Below are positions 18,152-27,926 of a DNA stretch of 64,000 nt, in pieces. The translations under genes were made by a program, and so were the position numbers. The stretch's first letter is position 1. Each line of letters opens with the position of its first letter. The stretch is from Sulfitobacter sp. DFL-14 (GTDB lineage Bacteria; Pseudomonadota; Alphaproteobacteria; Rhodobacterales; Rhodobacteraceae), in NCBI RefSeq assembly GCF_003335585.1, contig NZ_QBFD01000001.1, positions 40,508-104,507 of the forward strand, given 5' to 3'. The notes under the pieces were generated by a model, which worked only from the letters and a program-made list of their open reading frames with translations, had not been told where the DNA came from and did no database searches.

Positions 18152-19653
18152 TCCTGAACCCCGGTCAGGTCAGCCTGAAAACGCTGGAGCGCATCTGGCG
18201 CGGCGATGATCCCGTGACGCTGGATGTGGCCGCGAAACCGCAGGTCGTGCGCGCCGCGGCGCTGGTGGCAGAGGCCGCAGCGGAGGCCGCGCCGGTCTAT
18301 GGCGTCAACACAGGTTTCGGCAAGCTGGCCAGCCGCAAGATCGCGCCCGAAGACACCGAAACCCTGCAACGCAACCTGATCCTGAGCCATTGTTGCGGTG
18401 TGGGAACGGCGCTGGGCGCGCCGCTGACCCGGCTGATGATGGCGCTCAAGCTCAACTCGCTGGGGCGGGGCGCCTCTGGCGTGCGCTGGGAGATCTGCGC
18501 CCTGCTGGAGGGCATGCTGAACGCGGGCGTGATGCCGGTGATCCCCTCGCAGGGCTCTGTCGGCGCCTCGGGCGATCTGGCCCCGCTGGCGCATATGGCG
18601 GCGGTGATGATCGGCGCGGGGCGCGCGGTTTATGACGGGCAGGAAATGTCCGGTGCCACGGCGCTGGAACGGGCCGGTCTGACGCCCGTTGTGCTGGGGC
18701 CGAAGGAAGGGCTGGCACTGATCAACGGCACGCAGTTTTCGACCGCCTGCGCCTTGGCGGGCCTGTTCGAGGCACAGAACGCCGTGCGCAATGCCATGGT
18801 TATTGCGGCGCTCAGCACCGATGCGATCATGGGGTCCACCGCGCCGCTGCTTGCCGAAATCCACAGCCTGCGTGGCCACAGCGGCCAGATCGAGGTCGCC
18901 GCAGAGATGCGCGCGCTGATGGAGGGCTCCGAGATTCGCGACAGCCACCGCGAAGGCGACACCCGAGTGCAGGATCCCTATTGCATCCGGTGCCAGCCAC
19001 AGGTGCTGGGTGCCGCGCAGGATGTGATCGGACAGGCCGCCCAGACGCTGGAGATCGAGGCGAATGCCGTCACCGATAACCCGCTGGTGCTGGTGGAGCA
19101 GGGGCTGATCGTCTCGGGCGGGAACTTTCACGCCGAACCTGTTGGTTTCGCGGCGGATATGCTCGCGCTTGCACTGGCAGAGATTGGCGCGATCGGGCAG
19201 CGGCGCGTGGCGCTGATGGTCGACCCGACCCTCAGCCACGATCTGCCGCCCTTCCTGACGCCCAATCCCGGCCTGAACTCCGGTTTCATGATCGCCGAGG
19301 TGACCACGGCGGCGCTGATGAGCGAGAACAAGCACCTTGCCAACCCTTGCGTGACCGACAGCACGCCGACCTCTGCCAATCAGGAGGACCACGTGAGCAT
19401 GGCCGCGCATGGGGCCTACAGGCTGGCACGGATGGTGGATAATCTTTACGTGATTCAAGCAGTTGAGGCGATGTGCGCGGCCCAGGGGATCGAGGCGCGT
19501 GCGCCGCTTGCGACAGCGCCCCGGTTGCAAAGGGCCATCGCCTGTTTGCGCAGGGTGGTGCCGACACTGGCGCAGGACCGCTACCTTGCCCCGGATATCG
19601 AAGCTGCGACCGCACTGGTGCGCAGCGGTGCATTGGTGGAGGCCGCGACATGA
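18148..19653 (+). CDS. hutH: histidine ammonia-lyase
   Basis: 501-aa enzyme that deaminates histidine to urocanate. Ala140-Ser141-Gly142 in [17 protein letters not shown] forms the MIO electrophile, and Tyr51 in [10 protein letters not shown] is the catalytic base loop. The ATG at 18148 overlaps the hutI stop. The frame stays open upstream into hutI, but family alignment begins at MILNPGQ. The stop overlaps the hutG start (ATGA). Confidence 0.97.
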   Translation: MILNPGQVSLKTLERIWRGDDPVTLDVAAKPQVVRAAALVAEAAAEAAPVYGVNTGFGKLASRKIAPEDTETLQRNLILSHCCGVGTALGAPLTRLMMALKLNSLGRGASGVRWEICALLEGMLNAGVMPVIPSQGSVGASGDLAPLAHMAAVMIGAGRAVYDGQEMSGATALERAGLTPVVLGPKEGLALINGTQFSTACALAGLFEAQNAVRNAMVIAALSTDAIMGSTAPLLAEIHSLRGHSGQIEVAAEMRALMEGSEIRDSHREGDTRVQDPYCIRCQPQVLGAAQDVIGQAAQTLEIEANAVTDNPLVLVEQGLIVSGGNFHAEPVGFAADMLALALAEIGAIGQRRVALMVDPTLSHDLPPFLTPNPGLNSGFMIAEVTTAALMSENKHLANPCVTDSTPTSANQEDHVSMAAHGAYRLARMVDNLYVIQAVEAMCAAQGIEARAPLATAPRLQRAIACLRRVVPTLAQDRYLAPDIEAATALVRSGALVEAAT

Positions 19654-20444
19654 TCGAAGTGGTTCAGGGCAGCCTGCCCATCGTGCTGGGCCTGCCGCAC
19701 ACCGGCACCGAGGTGCCGCCGGACATCTGGGAGGGGCTGAACGAAACCGGCCGTGCGCTGGCCGATACTGACTGGCATATCGACCGGCTGTACAACGGCC
19801 TCGGGCTGGATGTCAGCGCAGTGCGCACAGCGATCCATCGCTACGTGATCGACGTGAACCGCAGCCCCGAGGACAATTCACTTTATCCCGGTTTGAATAC
19901 CACGGGCCTTTGTCCGCTGACGGATTTTGACGGCAAGGTGATCCACCTGGAAGGTGCCGCACCCGACGCAGCAGAGATCGCGCGAAGGAAAGAGGCCTAC
20001 CACAGGCCCTATCATGACGCCTTATCCACAGAACTGGCGCGGGTGAAGGCAAAGCACGGCGTAGTTCTCTTGTACGATTGCCACTCTATCCGGTCTGTTA
20101 TCCCCTATCTTTTTGAGGATTCCCTGCCAGATCTGAACATCGGGACAAATTCATCCCAAAGTTGTTCACCGATCATGGAAAGGGCCATCCATACCCGGTG
20201 CAGGGCCGCGCAGGACTATAGAACGGCGCTTAACGCGCGCTTCAAAGGCGGCTGGACCACCCGACACTACGGAAAACCAACCGAAAACCAGCATGCGGTG
20301 CAGATGGAACTGGCCCAATCCACCTATATGGACGAGCGCCCGCCCTGGCATTGGCGCGCCGACAAGGCAGAGCGGCTCAGACCGGTGCTTTACCGTATTC
20401 TCAATGACTTGATCGAACTTCTTAACGAAAGGCCACTGCGATGA
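19650..20444 (+). CDS. hutG: N-formylglutamate deformylase
   Basis: 264-aa hydrolase giving glutamate and formate from N-formyl-L-glutamate. The [11 protein letters not shown] opening, [21 protein letters not shown] block and [10 protein letters not shown] motif are those of the N-formylglutamate amidohydrolase family. The chosen ATG overlaps the hutH stop; the longer open frame upstream is hutH in another frame. The base composition of 20040-20170 is somewhat AT-richer than its surroundings, without breaking the frame. Confidence 0.94.
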   Translation: MIEVVQGSLPIVLGLPHTGTEVPPDIWEGLNETGRALADTDWHIDRLYNGLGLDVSAVRTAIHRYVIDVNRSPEDNSLYPGLNTTGLCPLTDFDGKVIHLEGAAPDAAEIARRKEAYHRPYHDALSTELARVKAKHGVVLLYDCHSIRSVIPYLFEDSLPDLNIGTNSSQSCSPIMERAIHTRCRAAQDYRTALNARFKGGWTTRHYGKPTENQHAVQMELAQSTYMDERPPWHWRADKAERLRPVLYRILNDLIELLNERPLR

Positions 20445-22111
20445 CCGACCCCCGTCACAACATCCGCGACGTCTATCCTGCCACCGGAACCGAGATCACC
20501 GCCAAGAGCTGGCTGACCGAAGCGCCGCTGCGGATGCTGATGAACAACCTGCACCCGGATGTCGCTGAAAATCCACATGAATTGGTGGTTTACGGTGGCA
20601 TCGGACGCGCGGCGCGCACCTGGGCGGATTTCGACCAGATTGTCGCCTCTCTGACCGCGCTGGAGGCGGATGAAACCCTTCTGGTGCAGTCAGGAAAGCC
20701 TGTGGGCGTGTTCAAAACCCATGAAAACGCGCCCAGGGTGTTGATTGCAAACAGTAATCTGGTGCCGCACTGGGCCAATTGGGATCACTTCAACGAATTG
20801 GACAAGCGCGGGCTGGCGATGTACGGCCAGATGACTGCCGGATCCTGGATTTATATTGGAACACAAGGGATTGTGCAGGGAACCTACGAGACTTTTGTCG
20901 AGGCGGGGCGCCAGCATTATGACGGCAACCTCACAGGAAAATGGATACTGACAGCGGGTTTGGGCGGCATGGGCGGCGCGCAGCCCCTCGCGGCCGTGAT
21001 GGCGGGCGCCTGTTGCCTGGCCGTCGAATGCAACCCCGACAGCATCGCCTTCCGGCTCCGCACCGGCTACCTTGATGAACGCGCCGAAACGCTGGACGAG
21101 GCCCTGGCGATGATCGCGGCGTGGACCGCGAAGGGCGAGGCGAAATCGGTCGGCCTGCTGGGCAATGCAGCGGATGTCTTTCCCGAACTGGTCAGGCGCG
21201 GGGTACGCCCCGATATCGTGACCGACCAAACCAGCGCACATGATCCGCTGAACGGCTACCTGCCGCAGGGCTGGGGACTGGCCGAATGGCGCGCCAGGCG
21301 TGAAACAGATCCGAAGGCGGTGGAAAAGGCCGCGCGGGCCTCGATGAAGGTTCATGTCGCCGCGATGGTCGACTTCTGGAACGCCGGCGTGCCGACGCTG
21401 GACTACGGCAACAACATCCGCCAGGTGGCGCTGGAAGAGGGGCTTGAGAACGCCTTTGCCTTTCCCGGCTTTGTACCGGCCTATATCCGTCCCCTGTTCT
21501 GCCGGGGCGTGGGCCCGTTCCGGTGGTGCGCGCTGTCGGGCGACCCGGAGGACATCTACAAGACCGATGCCAAGGTAAAGGAGCTGATCCCCGACGACCC
21601 GCATCTGCACAAATGGCTCGACATGGCGCGGGAACGGATCAGCTTTCAGGGCCTGCCTGCGCGCATCTGCTGGGTTGGCCTGGGCCTGCGGGACAAGCTG
21701 GGCCTTGCCTTCAATGAGATGGTCCGCACCGGAGAGCTGAAGGCTCCCATCGTCATCGGGCGCGATCACCTCGATTCCGGCTCTGTCGCGAGCCCGAACC
21801 GGGAAACGGAGGCGATGAAGGATGGCTCCGACGCCGTCAGCGACTGGCCGTTGCTGAACGCGCTGCTGAACACGGCCAGCGGCGCGACCTGGGTGTCATT
21901 GCACCACGGCGGCGGCGTTGGCATGGGGTTTTCCCAGCATTCCGGCATGGTGATCTGCTGCGACGGCACCCCCGAGGCCGACCAGCGTATCGCGCGTGTG
22001 TTGTGGAACGACCCCGCGACCGGGGTGATGCGCCATGCGGATGCAGGTTATGAAACAGCGCTGGATTGCGCCCGCGAACACGGGCTGAACCTGCCGGGGA
22101 TTCTGCGCTGA
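20441..22111 (+). CDS. hutU: urocanate hydratase
   Basis: 556-aa NAD-dependent urocanase producing imidazolone propionate. Hallmarks are [30 protein letters not shown] (about 86-115), the glycine-rich [14 protein letters not shown] dinucleotide loop and [17 protein letters not shown] near the C-terminus. It is the last gene of the operon and overlaps hutG by four bases. A 7-bp perfect hairpin (22127-22143) lies 16 bases past the stop. Confidence 0.97.
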   Translation: MTDPRHNIRDVYPATGTEITAKSWLTEAPLRMLMNNLHPDVAENPHELVVYGGIGRAARTWADFDQIVASLTALEADETLLVQSGKPVGVFKTHENAPRVLIANSNLVPHWANWDHFNELDKRGLAMYGQMTAGSWIYIGTQGIVQGTYETFVEAGRQHYDGNLTGKWILTAGLGGMGGAQPLAAVMAGACCLAVECNPDSIAFRLRTGYLDERAETLDEALAMIAAWTAKGEAKSVGLLGNAADVFPELVRRGVRPDIVTDQTSAHDPLNGYLPQGWGLAEWRARRETDPKAVEKAARASMKVHVAAMVDFWNAGVPTLDYGNNIRQVALEEGLENAFAFPGFVPAYIRPLFCRGVGPFRWCALSGDPEDIYKTDAKVKELIPDDPHLHKWLDMARERISFQGLPARICWVGLGLRDKLGLAFNEMVRTGELKAPIVIGRDHLDSGSVASPNRETEAMKDGSDAVSDWPLLNALLNTASGATWVSLHHGGGVGMGFSQHSGMVICCDGTPEADQRIARVLWNDPATGVMRHADAGYETALDCAREHGLNLPGILR

Positions 22112-22127
22112 CGGCAAGGCGGCGTGC

Positions 22128-22304
22128 GTGAGCAAAGCTCACGACACCCCGCCCGCCGTCCCGACAAAACGGCTTTCCTGTGATTTGGACGATACCTGCC
22201 TGAAAACCTGTCGGCACAAGGGTTACGAGGAGGTGTCCGGTGACGGTCTGGGCAAACTGAACGCGGCCCGTGTCAACGCCGGGATGGACGGGCACAAGTT
22301 CTAG
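22128..22304 (+). CDS. possible 58-aa cysteine-containing small protein
   Basis: An open frame from GTG at 22128 to TAG at 22302-22304. Codon use is host-like (mostly G or C in third position). The middle holds a CDLDDTCLKTC cluster. No ribosome site is obvious and the start lies inside a CGTGAGC-AAA-GCTCACG hairpin, so it may instead be the tail of hutU's terminator plus a gene remnant. It overlaps the convergent DUF3883 gene by four bases. Family unknown. Confidence 0.3.
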   Translation: MSKAHDTPPAVPTKRLSCDLDDTCLKTCRHKGYEEVSGDGLGKLNAARVNAGMDGHKF

Positions 22305-23137
22305 TCGAACCGGGCTTGAAAGCTCGTCGGCGTCAGGGTGACATGGTGATCCAGCGGGGGGCGGAGCTCGAAAGCTCTTGGCCCCCGCGCGTTGTTGTAA
22401 ATCCTGAAGAGATGCCAGATATCCCTGTTCTCATCCGCCACACGCAGTTCATTTTGTGAGATATGGAACGGTGTGCGATCCCAGCCATTTGTCGTTTTGA
22501 CCTCAAGCAGGCGAGGGGTGCCGTCAGGCGTGAAGCTGGAAATGTCGTAGCCCGCGCCGTCGCCCTGAACATCACTGGTCCACTCCACTTTGTCAGCGAG
22601 GTCGTTTCTTCCTGCATCCCTGAGGGTGGCGCGTTCATGGGCCAGGGCACGTTCTTCGCCCAGCCGTCCGAGCGCGCGATTGCGTTCATCGCGCCCGGCA
22701 GCGTCAAAACGTTGCGCCGTGGCGGTCAATTTCTTCAGACCGCGGGGTGGCGGTTCGTTGCGCATGTGCGGCGGGGTGACAAGTTCAATCGTATCAGTGG
22801 AATATATCGCCTGAGGTTCCGCGAAACCGGAAAGCGGCATGATGCCACGGTTTGAAGTCAGCCACCGCGCGACCGCGTCCTCCAGTGACGTCTGGTAGTG
22901 CGCATTGGGTGCGTATCCGGGGAGCCAGATTTCTCCGGCACCCATAAGCACGCCACTGATGTTCATGTGCTTCCGCTCGATCGACGTTTCGGTGCGCTCG
23001 TTGATCTCCTTGATCTGCGCTAGCAGCGCGCGTCTGTGTTGAGACTTGTTGGGAGTGGCGCCGGAGAGAACCATACGGAACATGGCGAAGTAGTCCGCCA
23101 CGATCAGGTCGTTCTCTTCGTCAGTCCAGTCCACCAT
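22301..23137 (-). CDS. DUF3883 domain-containing protein
   Basis: 278-aa protein. The C-terminal 120 residues resemble DUF3883, a restriction-endonuclease-like fold seen in many defence genes. GAGYDISSF, then LLEVKTT, then FHISQNELRVA give the D...ExK arrangement of a PD-(D/E)xK core. The N-terminal half (WTDEENDLIVADYFAMFRM...ERKHMNISGVLMGAGEIWLPGYAPN) resembles the small helical domain found in front of such nucleases. It lies just outside the tRNA-Cys island. Nuclease activity is inferred from motif only. Confidence 0.7.
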   Translation of the reverse strand: MVDWTDEENDLIVADYFAMFRMVLSGATPNKSQHRRALLAQIKEINERTETSIERKHMNISGVLMGAGEIWLPGYAPNAHYQTSLEDAVARWLTSNRGIMPLSGFAEPQAIYSTDTIELVTPPHMRNEPPPRGLKKLTATAQRFDAAGRDERNRALGRLGEERALAHERATLRDAGRNDLADKVEWTSDVQGDGAGYDISSFTPDGTPRLLEVKTTNGWDRTPFHISQNELRVADENRDIWHLFRIYNNARGPRAFELRPPLDHHVTLTPTSFQARFD

Positions 23138-23262
23138 ATCAAGACCTTAGCCCCGGTGATAGAAGCTGTCACGCAGAGAGGCGAGTTTCATGGCAACCGT
23201 AAACCGCACCAGTATCCGCGCTGACTAGGCAGCGTAAAAAGCGTCTGCGTTGTCGAGGAGAT

Positions 23263-23306
23263 TGGAGGCGAGTACCGGAATCGAACCGGTGTACACGGAT
23301 TTGCAA
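23263..23306 (-). pseudogene. displaced 3' half of tRNA-Cys (island boundary)
   Basis: 44 bp reading, on the minus strand, from the anticodon loop (TTGCAAATCCGTGTACA) through a T-arm CCGG-TTCGATT-CCGG to the acceptor end and encoded CCA. It matches the live tRNA-Cys at 28789-28862 except in the T-stem. Nothing 5' of the anticodon loop is present, so it cannot be functional. It marks the left end of the integrated island. Confidence 0.9.
23290..23306. repeat. left attachment core
   Basis: TGTACACGGATTTGCAA, 17 bp identical to 28816-28832 inside the intact tRNA-Cys gene. Identity stops sharply on the anticodon side. The strand exchange should fall within it. Confidence 0.8.
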
Positions 23307-23577
23307 GAGTATCTAAGAGACTGTTTTGAATTGATAAAGTGTTTAGATTGCCGTCGAGAATCGGAGGAACATATCAAGAATGTTTAGACGTGGAAGGGTT
23401 GTCGCGCGAAGTGGTGCAAACGAGAGCAGAGCAACGCCATCCGTCAATGAAAAGACGACTTCTCGGCGCCCGTTGTCGGCCCTAAGCCGACATTGGCCGA
23501 ATTCAAAAACACCGCGGTGCAGCTTCCCCGAAGCAGACATTCTTCTTTTGGGCGTCACAGACGGCCCGTAAAATCAC
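23307..23577. other. island left flank with candidate integrase arm sites
   Basis: No convincing gene was found; two overlapping open frames of 63 and 71 codons have no start signals. TGTTTAGAT at 23340-23348 and TGTTTAGAC at 23381-23389 repeat a motif also found at the other island end (28721, 28733). The stretch ends just after the stop of the HerA gene. Confidence 0.5.
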
Positions 23578-25386
23578 TCATATTATTATGTCGCTGTCGC
23601 CCCACAGTTCATCAAGATCGACGTCCCGGCTGTCGGGTTCGCGGGTCACATCTAGCCTATCTACCTGCAAGAGCATCGGAATATCGAATGTCGTACCGGT
23701 AACCACACAGGCTCCTTTTGGAAGAGAAGGGATTTGACTCTTCGACACCGAGTCAAGCGTAGAGATAGTATTATCTAGCAAGGCAAGGTCTCTATCATTG
23801 ACAAGTCGATGAATAAAGAAATTGTGTACTTGGGAAACGATTGTTGCCGAAATATCCGAAGGACGCTGACTCGATAAAATAATAAACATTCCAAATTTCC
23901 GACCCTCTTTTATGATTTCTTCGAAGAGCTCCAACCTGTAGTCTTTCCAGCTCTCCGACTCCCTTGAGGATTGAGTGGACAAAATGTTGTGAGCCTCATC
24001 AACAACCAGGTGAACAGTAGAACTGGGCGGAGAGGTACTCGTTTTCTTATGGTGCTCATACAGCTGCTTCGCAATTAGAATTGGCACAATCTTCTTTATA
24101 TCCTGTTTTACCTCCCTAAAGGAAATGACCTGGAGCGGTTTTACTTTCTCTACTGCTTCATCCTCAACCGATATCACTTTCTCTAAGTCGCCTTTGAACG
24201 ATTCAATCCTACGGAGAAGGGGTTGAATATGGTCGTACTGAACTGCACCACCAAGCGCATCTCGAACAATCTGAAGATTTGCGCGAAGTTGAAGCTCTCT
24301 AATTCCCGAAATTTCATCGATGTTGATATCATCAACCTCGCTGAGAAATCGCTCCTCAACGAAATCCTCGTATTCCTCTTGGCTAAGAAAACGCCAATTT
24401 TTTCCGGCTTCAGGAAGTACGTGAAAGCTGTCAATATTATATCCACTTCGCAAACCGACTTCATCTAATGCTTCGGAAAGTTCATCGGCATCAAGAAGTC
24501 GAGCAAGGTGCTTAATTTGCTCCAATGCCTCTAGGCTCGGGTCCTTGGACTTCAACACCCGTTCGAGCGTCGCTCTCAAGAAGCGTTTTAAACTATTCGG
24601 CACTTCTGCGAAACGTTGCCGACCGGAAATTATTCGTCTCAGGAAAGGTTTTTGAGTGTTTGTGGTTGCCTGAAATAAGATACCAAGTGTTTCCGCGTCC
24701 CAGAACTCACTATCGCTCAAGGCGTATCGATCTGAATCTTTTCTGCGCGTACTAAGCTTTGTTACCGACTTATAATTCTCATCGCATATTTGTCCGCCAG
24801 AATACTCACCGTTGAAGTCGATCACGACAAACTTGCTCTTCCCAACCATCCTTTCGACCTTTAAGTCAAATAATGTAGTCAGGAGTTTCGCCAGAGTATT
24901 AGACTTGCCACTGCCAGTATTTCCAAAAATCCCAACATGAGTGTTGAAGAGGTCTTTCCACGGCAGCGAAATCTGAATTTCCTCTTTGAGCAGTTTGCCG
25001 ATCGAAAATCCACCGCCGTCTTTTGGTTCAAAAATCTTCTCGACATTTACTTCCGGAATGAGCTTCGCTATGTCTCCAATTTTTGGTAAGAACTTTATAC
25101 CATCGGAGAATATACCATCTTCAAAGTAACCAATCGGGCGAACTTTAAGCTTTCGGACATAGTGTTGTTCTGGGCCATCTCCTTCTTTCATGCGGTCGTC
25201 AAGATACTCTCCTTCAACCAAACACACTACTTCTCTGAATCCATGGTCGATTGCGATGAATTCTCTGATGGAAACACCCTTGAAAGCTGCGCCTCTGAAG
25301 AAGTGCGTTTCAAGATTTGAGTTTGTATTAGCCTTGATTGTAATTTCTATACCAACGACGGCTGTGACATGACCTATTTCAACCAT
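23578..25386 (-). CDS. HerA-like ATPase of a SIR2-HerA defence pair
   Basis: 602-aa FtsK/HerA-type ATPase. An N-terminal HAS-barrel-like beta domain (about 1-120) is followed by Walker A GNTGSGKSN (155-163), Walker B HLVVDEAHN (459-467) and an arginine-finger-type SSQRPSD (505-511). HerA proteins form hexameric rings. With SIR2 partners they form anti-phage complexes that deplete NAD+. The ATG lies one base after the SIR2 stop, so the two are translated together. Coding is clearly AT-richer than the host genes, indicating foreign origin. No NurA nuclease is adjacent, arguing against a repair role. Confidence 0.9.
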   Translation of the reverse strand: MVEIGHVTAVVGIEITIKANTNSNLETHFFRGAAFKGVSIREFIAIDHGFREVVCLVEGEYLDDRMKEGDGPEQHYVRKLKVRPIGYFEDGIFSDGIKFLPKIGDIAKLIPEVNVEKIFEPKDGGGFSIGKLLKEEIQISLPWKDLFNTHVGIFGNTGSGKSNTLAKLLTTLFDLKVERMVGKSKFVVIDFNGEYSGGQICDENYKSVTKLSTRRKDSDRYALSDSEFWDAETLGILFQATTNTQKPFLRRIISGRQRFAEVPNSLKRFLRATLERVLKSKDPSLEALEQIKHLARLLDADELSEALDEVGLRSGYNIDSFHVLPEAGKNWRFLSQEEYEDFVEERFLSEVDDINIDEISGIRELQLRANLQIVRDALGGAVQYDHIQPLLRRIESFKGDLEKVISVEDEAVEKVKPLQVISFREVKQDIKKIVPILIAKQLYEHHKKTSTSPPSSTVHLVVDEAHNILSTQSSRESESWKDYRLELFEEIIKEGRKFGMFIILSSQRPSDISATIVSQVHNFFIHRLVNDRDLALLDNTISTLDSVSKSQIPSLPKGACVVTGTTFDIPMLLQVDRLDVTREPDSRDVDLDELWGDSDIII

Positions 25387-25387
25387 A

Positions 25388-26506
25388 TTACGAACCGGTG
25401 ATCGATGGTGTGGATGTAGTAAAAACCTCTTCGTTGAACGCCTCGAAATCTAAAGGGCCGCCAGTCCTTACCAATTCTACATTTTCGAATGTGTTGAACT
25501 TGCTCTTCAATTCGTCGCGAGATCTGTCTGAGTAACAGCAAATATACACTTTGAGTGTAGGGTTGGACAGCGACCGCTTGATCAGTGAGAGAATGTGCTC
25601 ATCGGCGAATGAAAACCCAAATACAATAAAAACCGTGTTGGGCTTCTCGAGCTCATAGCTTAGGGCACGCAGGGCTTGATAGTAGTGTTCTTCGAAGACA
25701 GTTTCGTGAAATTTCCATTTTGTGGGATTGACCACTGGTAGTTCCTTGTAGCTCTTCCAAAAGTCCTCAATTTCAGCGGGCGGCACAGTAAAGGATTTCG
25801 ATGATATGTCTGTCTCATCGCAGGTATCATCTTGCAGAATTGACTCGAACACAGGGCTCATATGTGTAGGGACACCGTCTGCCCGGTTTGCCGATCTACC
25901 TCGATCATAGGAAACTTCAATGTCTTCTCCGTCTTTGTACCAATAGACGGAACCGTGGGGCTGGATCAGGTTAATTTGAGGGACGCTAATCTCGTGCCGG
26001 TCAAAAGCACCTTGATCTTTCCAGAAGCGATTAAAGCTCCTTGTTTGCAATGTTCTCTTGATGAATCCCGTGGCACCGTCGTTCAAGACAAAGTCGTACT
26101 TTTTGCTTTGAATCATCCGCTCAGCACAGTGCGCGATAATGCCATCATAATTGGTCGTGAATATATTTGCCTTCTTGGCTCCGCTTTTCTTGTTCAGCAG
26201 ACTCAGGATTGTCGCCAAGAACTTAATGTAGTTCTTGAGGACTTTTTTCTGCGCTTTGCTGGTGCCGCCTATGGAAAAGCGTGACGCCGGAGCGATTACG
26301 TTCTCTACGTAGTAGGAGAACAGCAAGCACATGATATCATCATTACCTTCAAATTCCGTGGCAAGCGTCTCCAAGGTGTGCCAATTGGACGTATTGCTAT
26401 CTTTCACGCTGAGCGCCAGCGTCGGGAGCAGACCTACGCTGGCTCCCGAACCGATGAGAAAGTTCAAATTCTTATCGTAGATGTCACTTCTACTGATCGT
26501 TGCCAT
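25388..26506 (-). CDS. SIR2-domain NADase of a SIR2-HerA defence pair
   Basis: 372-aa protein with a SIR2-like NAD-binding domain. GSGAS at 19-23 is the phosphate/ribose loop, Asn119 in TTNYD contacts NAD and His184 in IQPHGS is the catalytic base position. A C-terminal FIVFGFSFADEHI segment closes the Rossmann fold. In characterised SIR2-HerA systems this subunit cleaves NAD+ on infection. The ATG at 26506 has GGAG nine bases upstream; an upstream frame of 43 codons is unlikely to be used. Composition is AT-rich like its partner. Confidence 0.9.
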   Translation of the reverse strand: MATISRSDIYDKNLNFLIGSGASVGLLPTLALSVKDSNTSNWHTLETLATEFEGNDDIMCLLFSYYVENVIAPASRFSIGGTSKAQKKVLKNYIKFLATILSLLNKKSGAKKANIFTTNYDGIIAHCAERMIQSKKYDFVLNDGATGFIKRTLQTRSFNRFWKDQGAFDRHEISVPQINLIQPHGSVYWYKDGEDIEVSYDRGRSANRADGVPTHMSPVFESILQDDTCDETDISSKSFTVPPAEIEDFWKSYKELPVVNPTKWKFHETVFEEHYYQALRALSYELEKPNTVFIVFGFSFADEHILSLIKRSLSNPTLKVYICCYSDRSRDELKSKFNTFENVELVRTGGPLDFEAFNEEVFTTSTPSITGS

Positions 26507-26918
26507 GTCCCCCAGCTCCTTGTTTTTATTAGTATGGTTATCACTGTAGCTGAGCAAAGGTAGATGCTGAACTGAAAATTCGTGGTGACTGTCGAACAAT
26601 AATACGCTTCCGGTTGCGGTTGTCTTGATGCTCACTACCGCACGTCTTTTTCGTCGTAACTGCGAAACGGGGAAGTTATGCGCTGAGCGAGCGAAGTTCT
26701 AGATCAACGGGTCAACTGAAACCTGACCGTGACTGAGCGGTCAATGGCGCGCCTCTTCTGCCAGATAGTCGCCTACGCTTTGGGTGCTCAGGTCCCCTTA
26801 TTGCACATCTCTGCTGCCTTTTCAGAGGGCAGCGAAAGTTTGATATCCCTGCACTCTTTCTATCACCGCGCAAATGCATAGAAAGCCCGCTTACCGACGG
26901 TTTTGCCTATGCTGCGAG
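26507..26918. other. intergenic region between SIR2 and integrase
   Basis: 412 bases with no recognisable gene; it must contain the promoter of the SIR2-HerA operon. Two small hairpins are visible: TGACCG/CGGTCA (26724-26743) and GCTGCC/GGCAGC (26813-26833, loop starting with four T). Neither is clearly a terminator. Confidence 0.5.
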
Positions 26919-27926
26919 CTATCGCCTCTTCTGGTTTTCACGCATCTGCTGCGCGGCAATCGCTCTGATCCGTTGGCGCACCTTCTTGGTATAATGCAGC
27001 ACCATTGCCGGGCTTTGACCCGTCACGGCTGCGACTAGGTCGTCGCTGCACCCGGCTTCAACCAGCTCACAGGCCGCGTTGTAGCGCCAGCTGTGGATGT
27101 CATAGTCAACTGCCCCGATTTGCTCTCTGACCTTCCGCACGGCGGCTGAGGCGCCGCGATAGGACCAGCGGTTAGTACAGCGTTCATTTGTGACGATGAA
27201 AACGGAATGGCGCTTAGCAGCCTCCAAGGCCTGTTGCAGTTGGGGGAGGATTGGCACCCATAGTTCTTTCTTGGTCTTGCTCTGCCGTACAAATACCGCG
27301 CCATCCTGAATGTCCGACCAGCGCATTTCCAGAACGTCACCGATCCTTTGTCCGGTCCCGACGCAGAGTTCCATGACAAGGCGCTGTCTGGTGCCGAGCG
27401 GGCAGGTGGCCCGGTAGGTATCCAAAAGCTCTTGTGGCCAGGGCTCGCGTTCGCGCTTGTCGGTCTTGAGTTCGGAAACACCCCGTGCCGGGTTACTTTC
27501 GCGCCAACCAAGATCGACACAGTGTTCCATCAGGACTCGTAGGACGCGCAGGGAGTAGTTGGCGAAGTACGCCTTTTCCGCGTTGGAATCCCGCAGGCGG
27601 ATCACGTCCTTCCGTTGCAGCTTGGCCGGGTTCCGGTCGCCCATGATGGAAATGAAGAATTCCAGATATTTGTCGTAATCCAGACCGGTGCGCGGTTTGA
27701 GGTTCCGATACCTGGGGGAGTTCCGGTAACTCTTAATCAGCGCCTTGAAGCTGCGCGATGCGATAACTTTCGGCTTATCCTTGGCAGAGAGTATGTCGGC
27801 GTACTCTTTCCAGAACGCCGCCGTGCCAAACTCGTTTTCGAATTTTTGTGAAGGCCACCCGCGCCGCTGGAAGTAGATTCCGTTGCGCTGGCGGTAGACA
27901 TGCTTTGGCAACTCGCGTTTAGCCAT
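26919..27926 (-). CDS. tyrosine-type site-specific integrase
   Basis: 335-aa phage-type recombinase. The basic N-terminus (about 1-30) is an arm-binding region and 55-160 is the SAM-like core-binding domain. The catalytic domain has Arg194 (GTGQRIGD), Lys217 (SKTKK), His278 and Arg281 (HSWR) and the nucleophile Tyr312 (LHYTK). The usual His/Trp before the Tyr is Gln304. The ATG at 27926 overlaps the stop of the 55-aa gene upstream. It most likely catalysed insertion into tRNA-Cys. The catalytic residues appear intact, so the island may still be mobile. Confidence 0.93.
   Translation of the reverse strand: MAKRELPKHVYRQRNGIYFQRRGWPSQKFENEFGTAAFWKEYADILSAKDKPKVIASRSFKALIKSYRNSPRYRNLKPRTGLDYDKYLEFFISIMGDRNPAKLQRKDVIRLRDSNAEKAYFANYSLRVLRVLMEHCVDLGWRESNPARGVSELKTDKREREPWPQELLDTYRATCPLGTRQRLVMELCVGTGQRIGDVLEMRWSDIQDGAVFVRQSKTKKELWVPILPQLQQALEAAKRHSVFIVTNERCTNRWSYRGASAAVRKVREQIGAVDYDIHSWRYNAACELVEAGCSDDLVAAVTGQSPAMVLHYTKKVRQRIRAIAAQQMRENQKRR

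Noticed and set aside
22127..22143. CGTGAGC-AAA-GCTCACG hairpin as a hutU terminator
   Set aside because: The stem is perfect but lacks a U-run and overlaps a possible small ORF start, so it is mentioned but not called as a terminator.
23343..23571. Two overlapping frames (63 and 71 codons) in the island left flank
   Set aside because: Mutually antisense, no ribosome sites and they overlap the candidate arm sites; probably non-coding.
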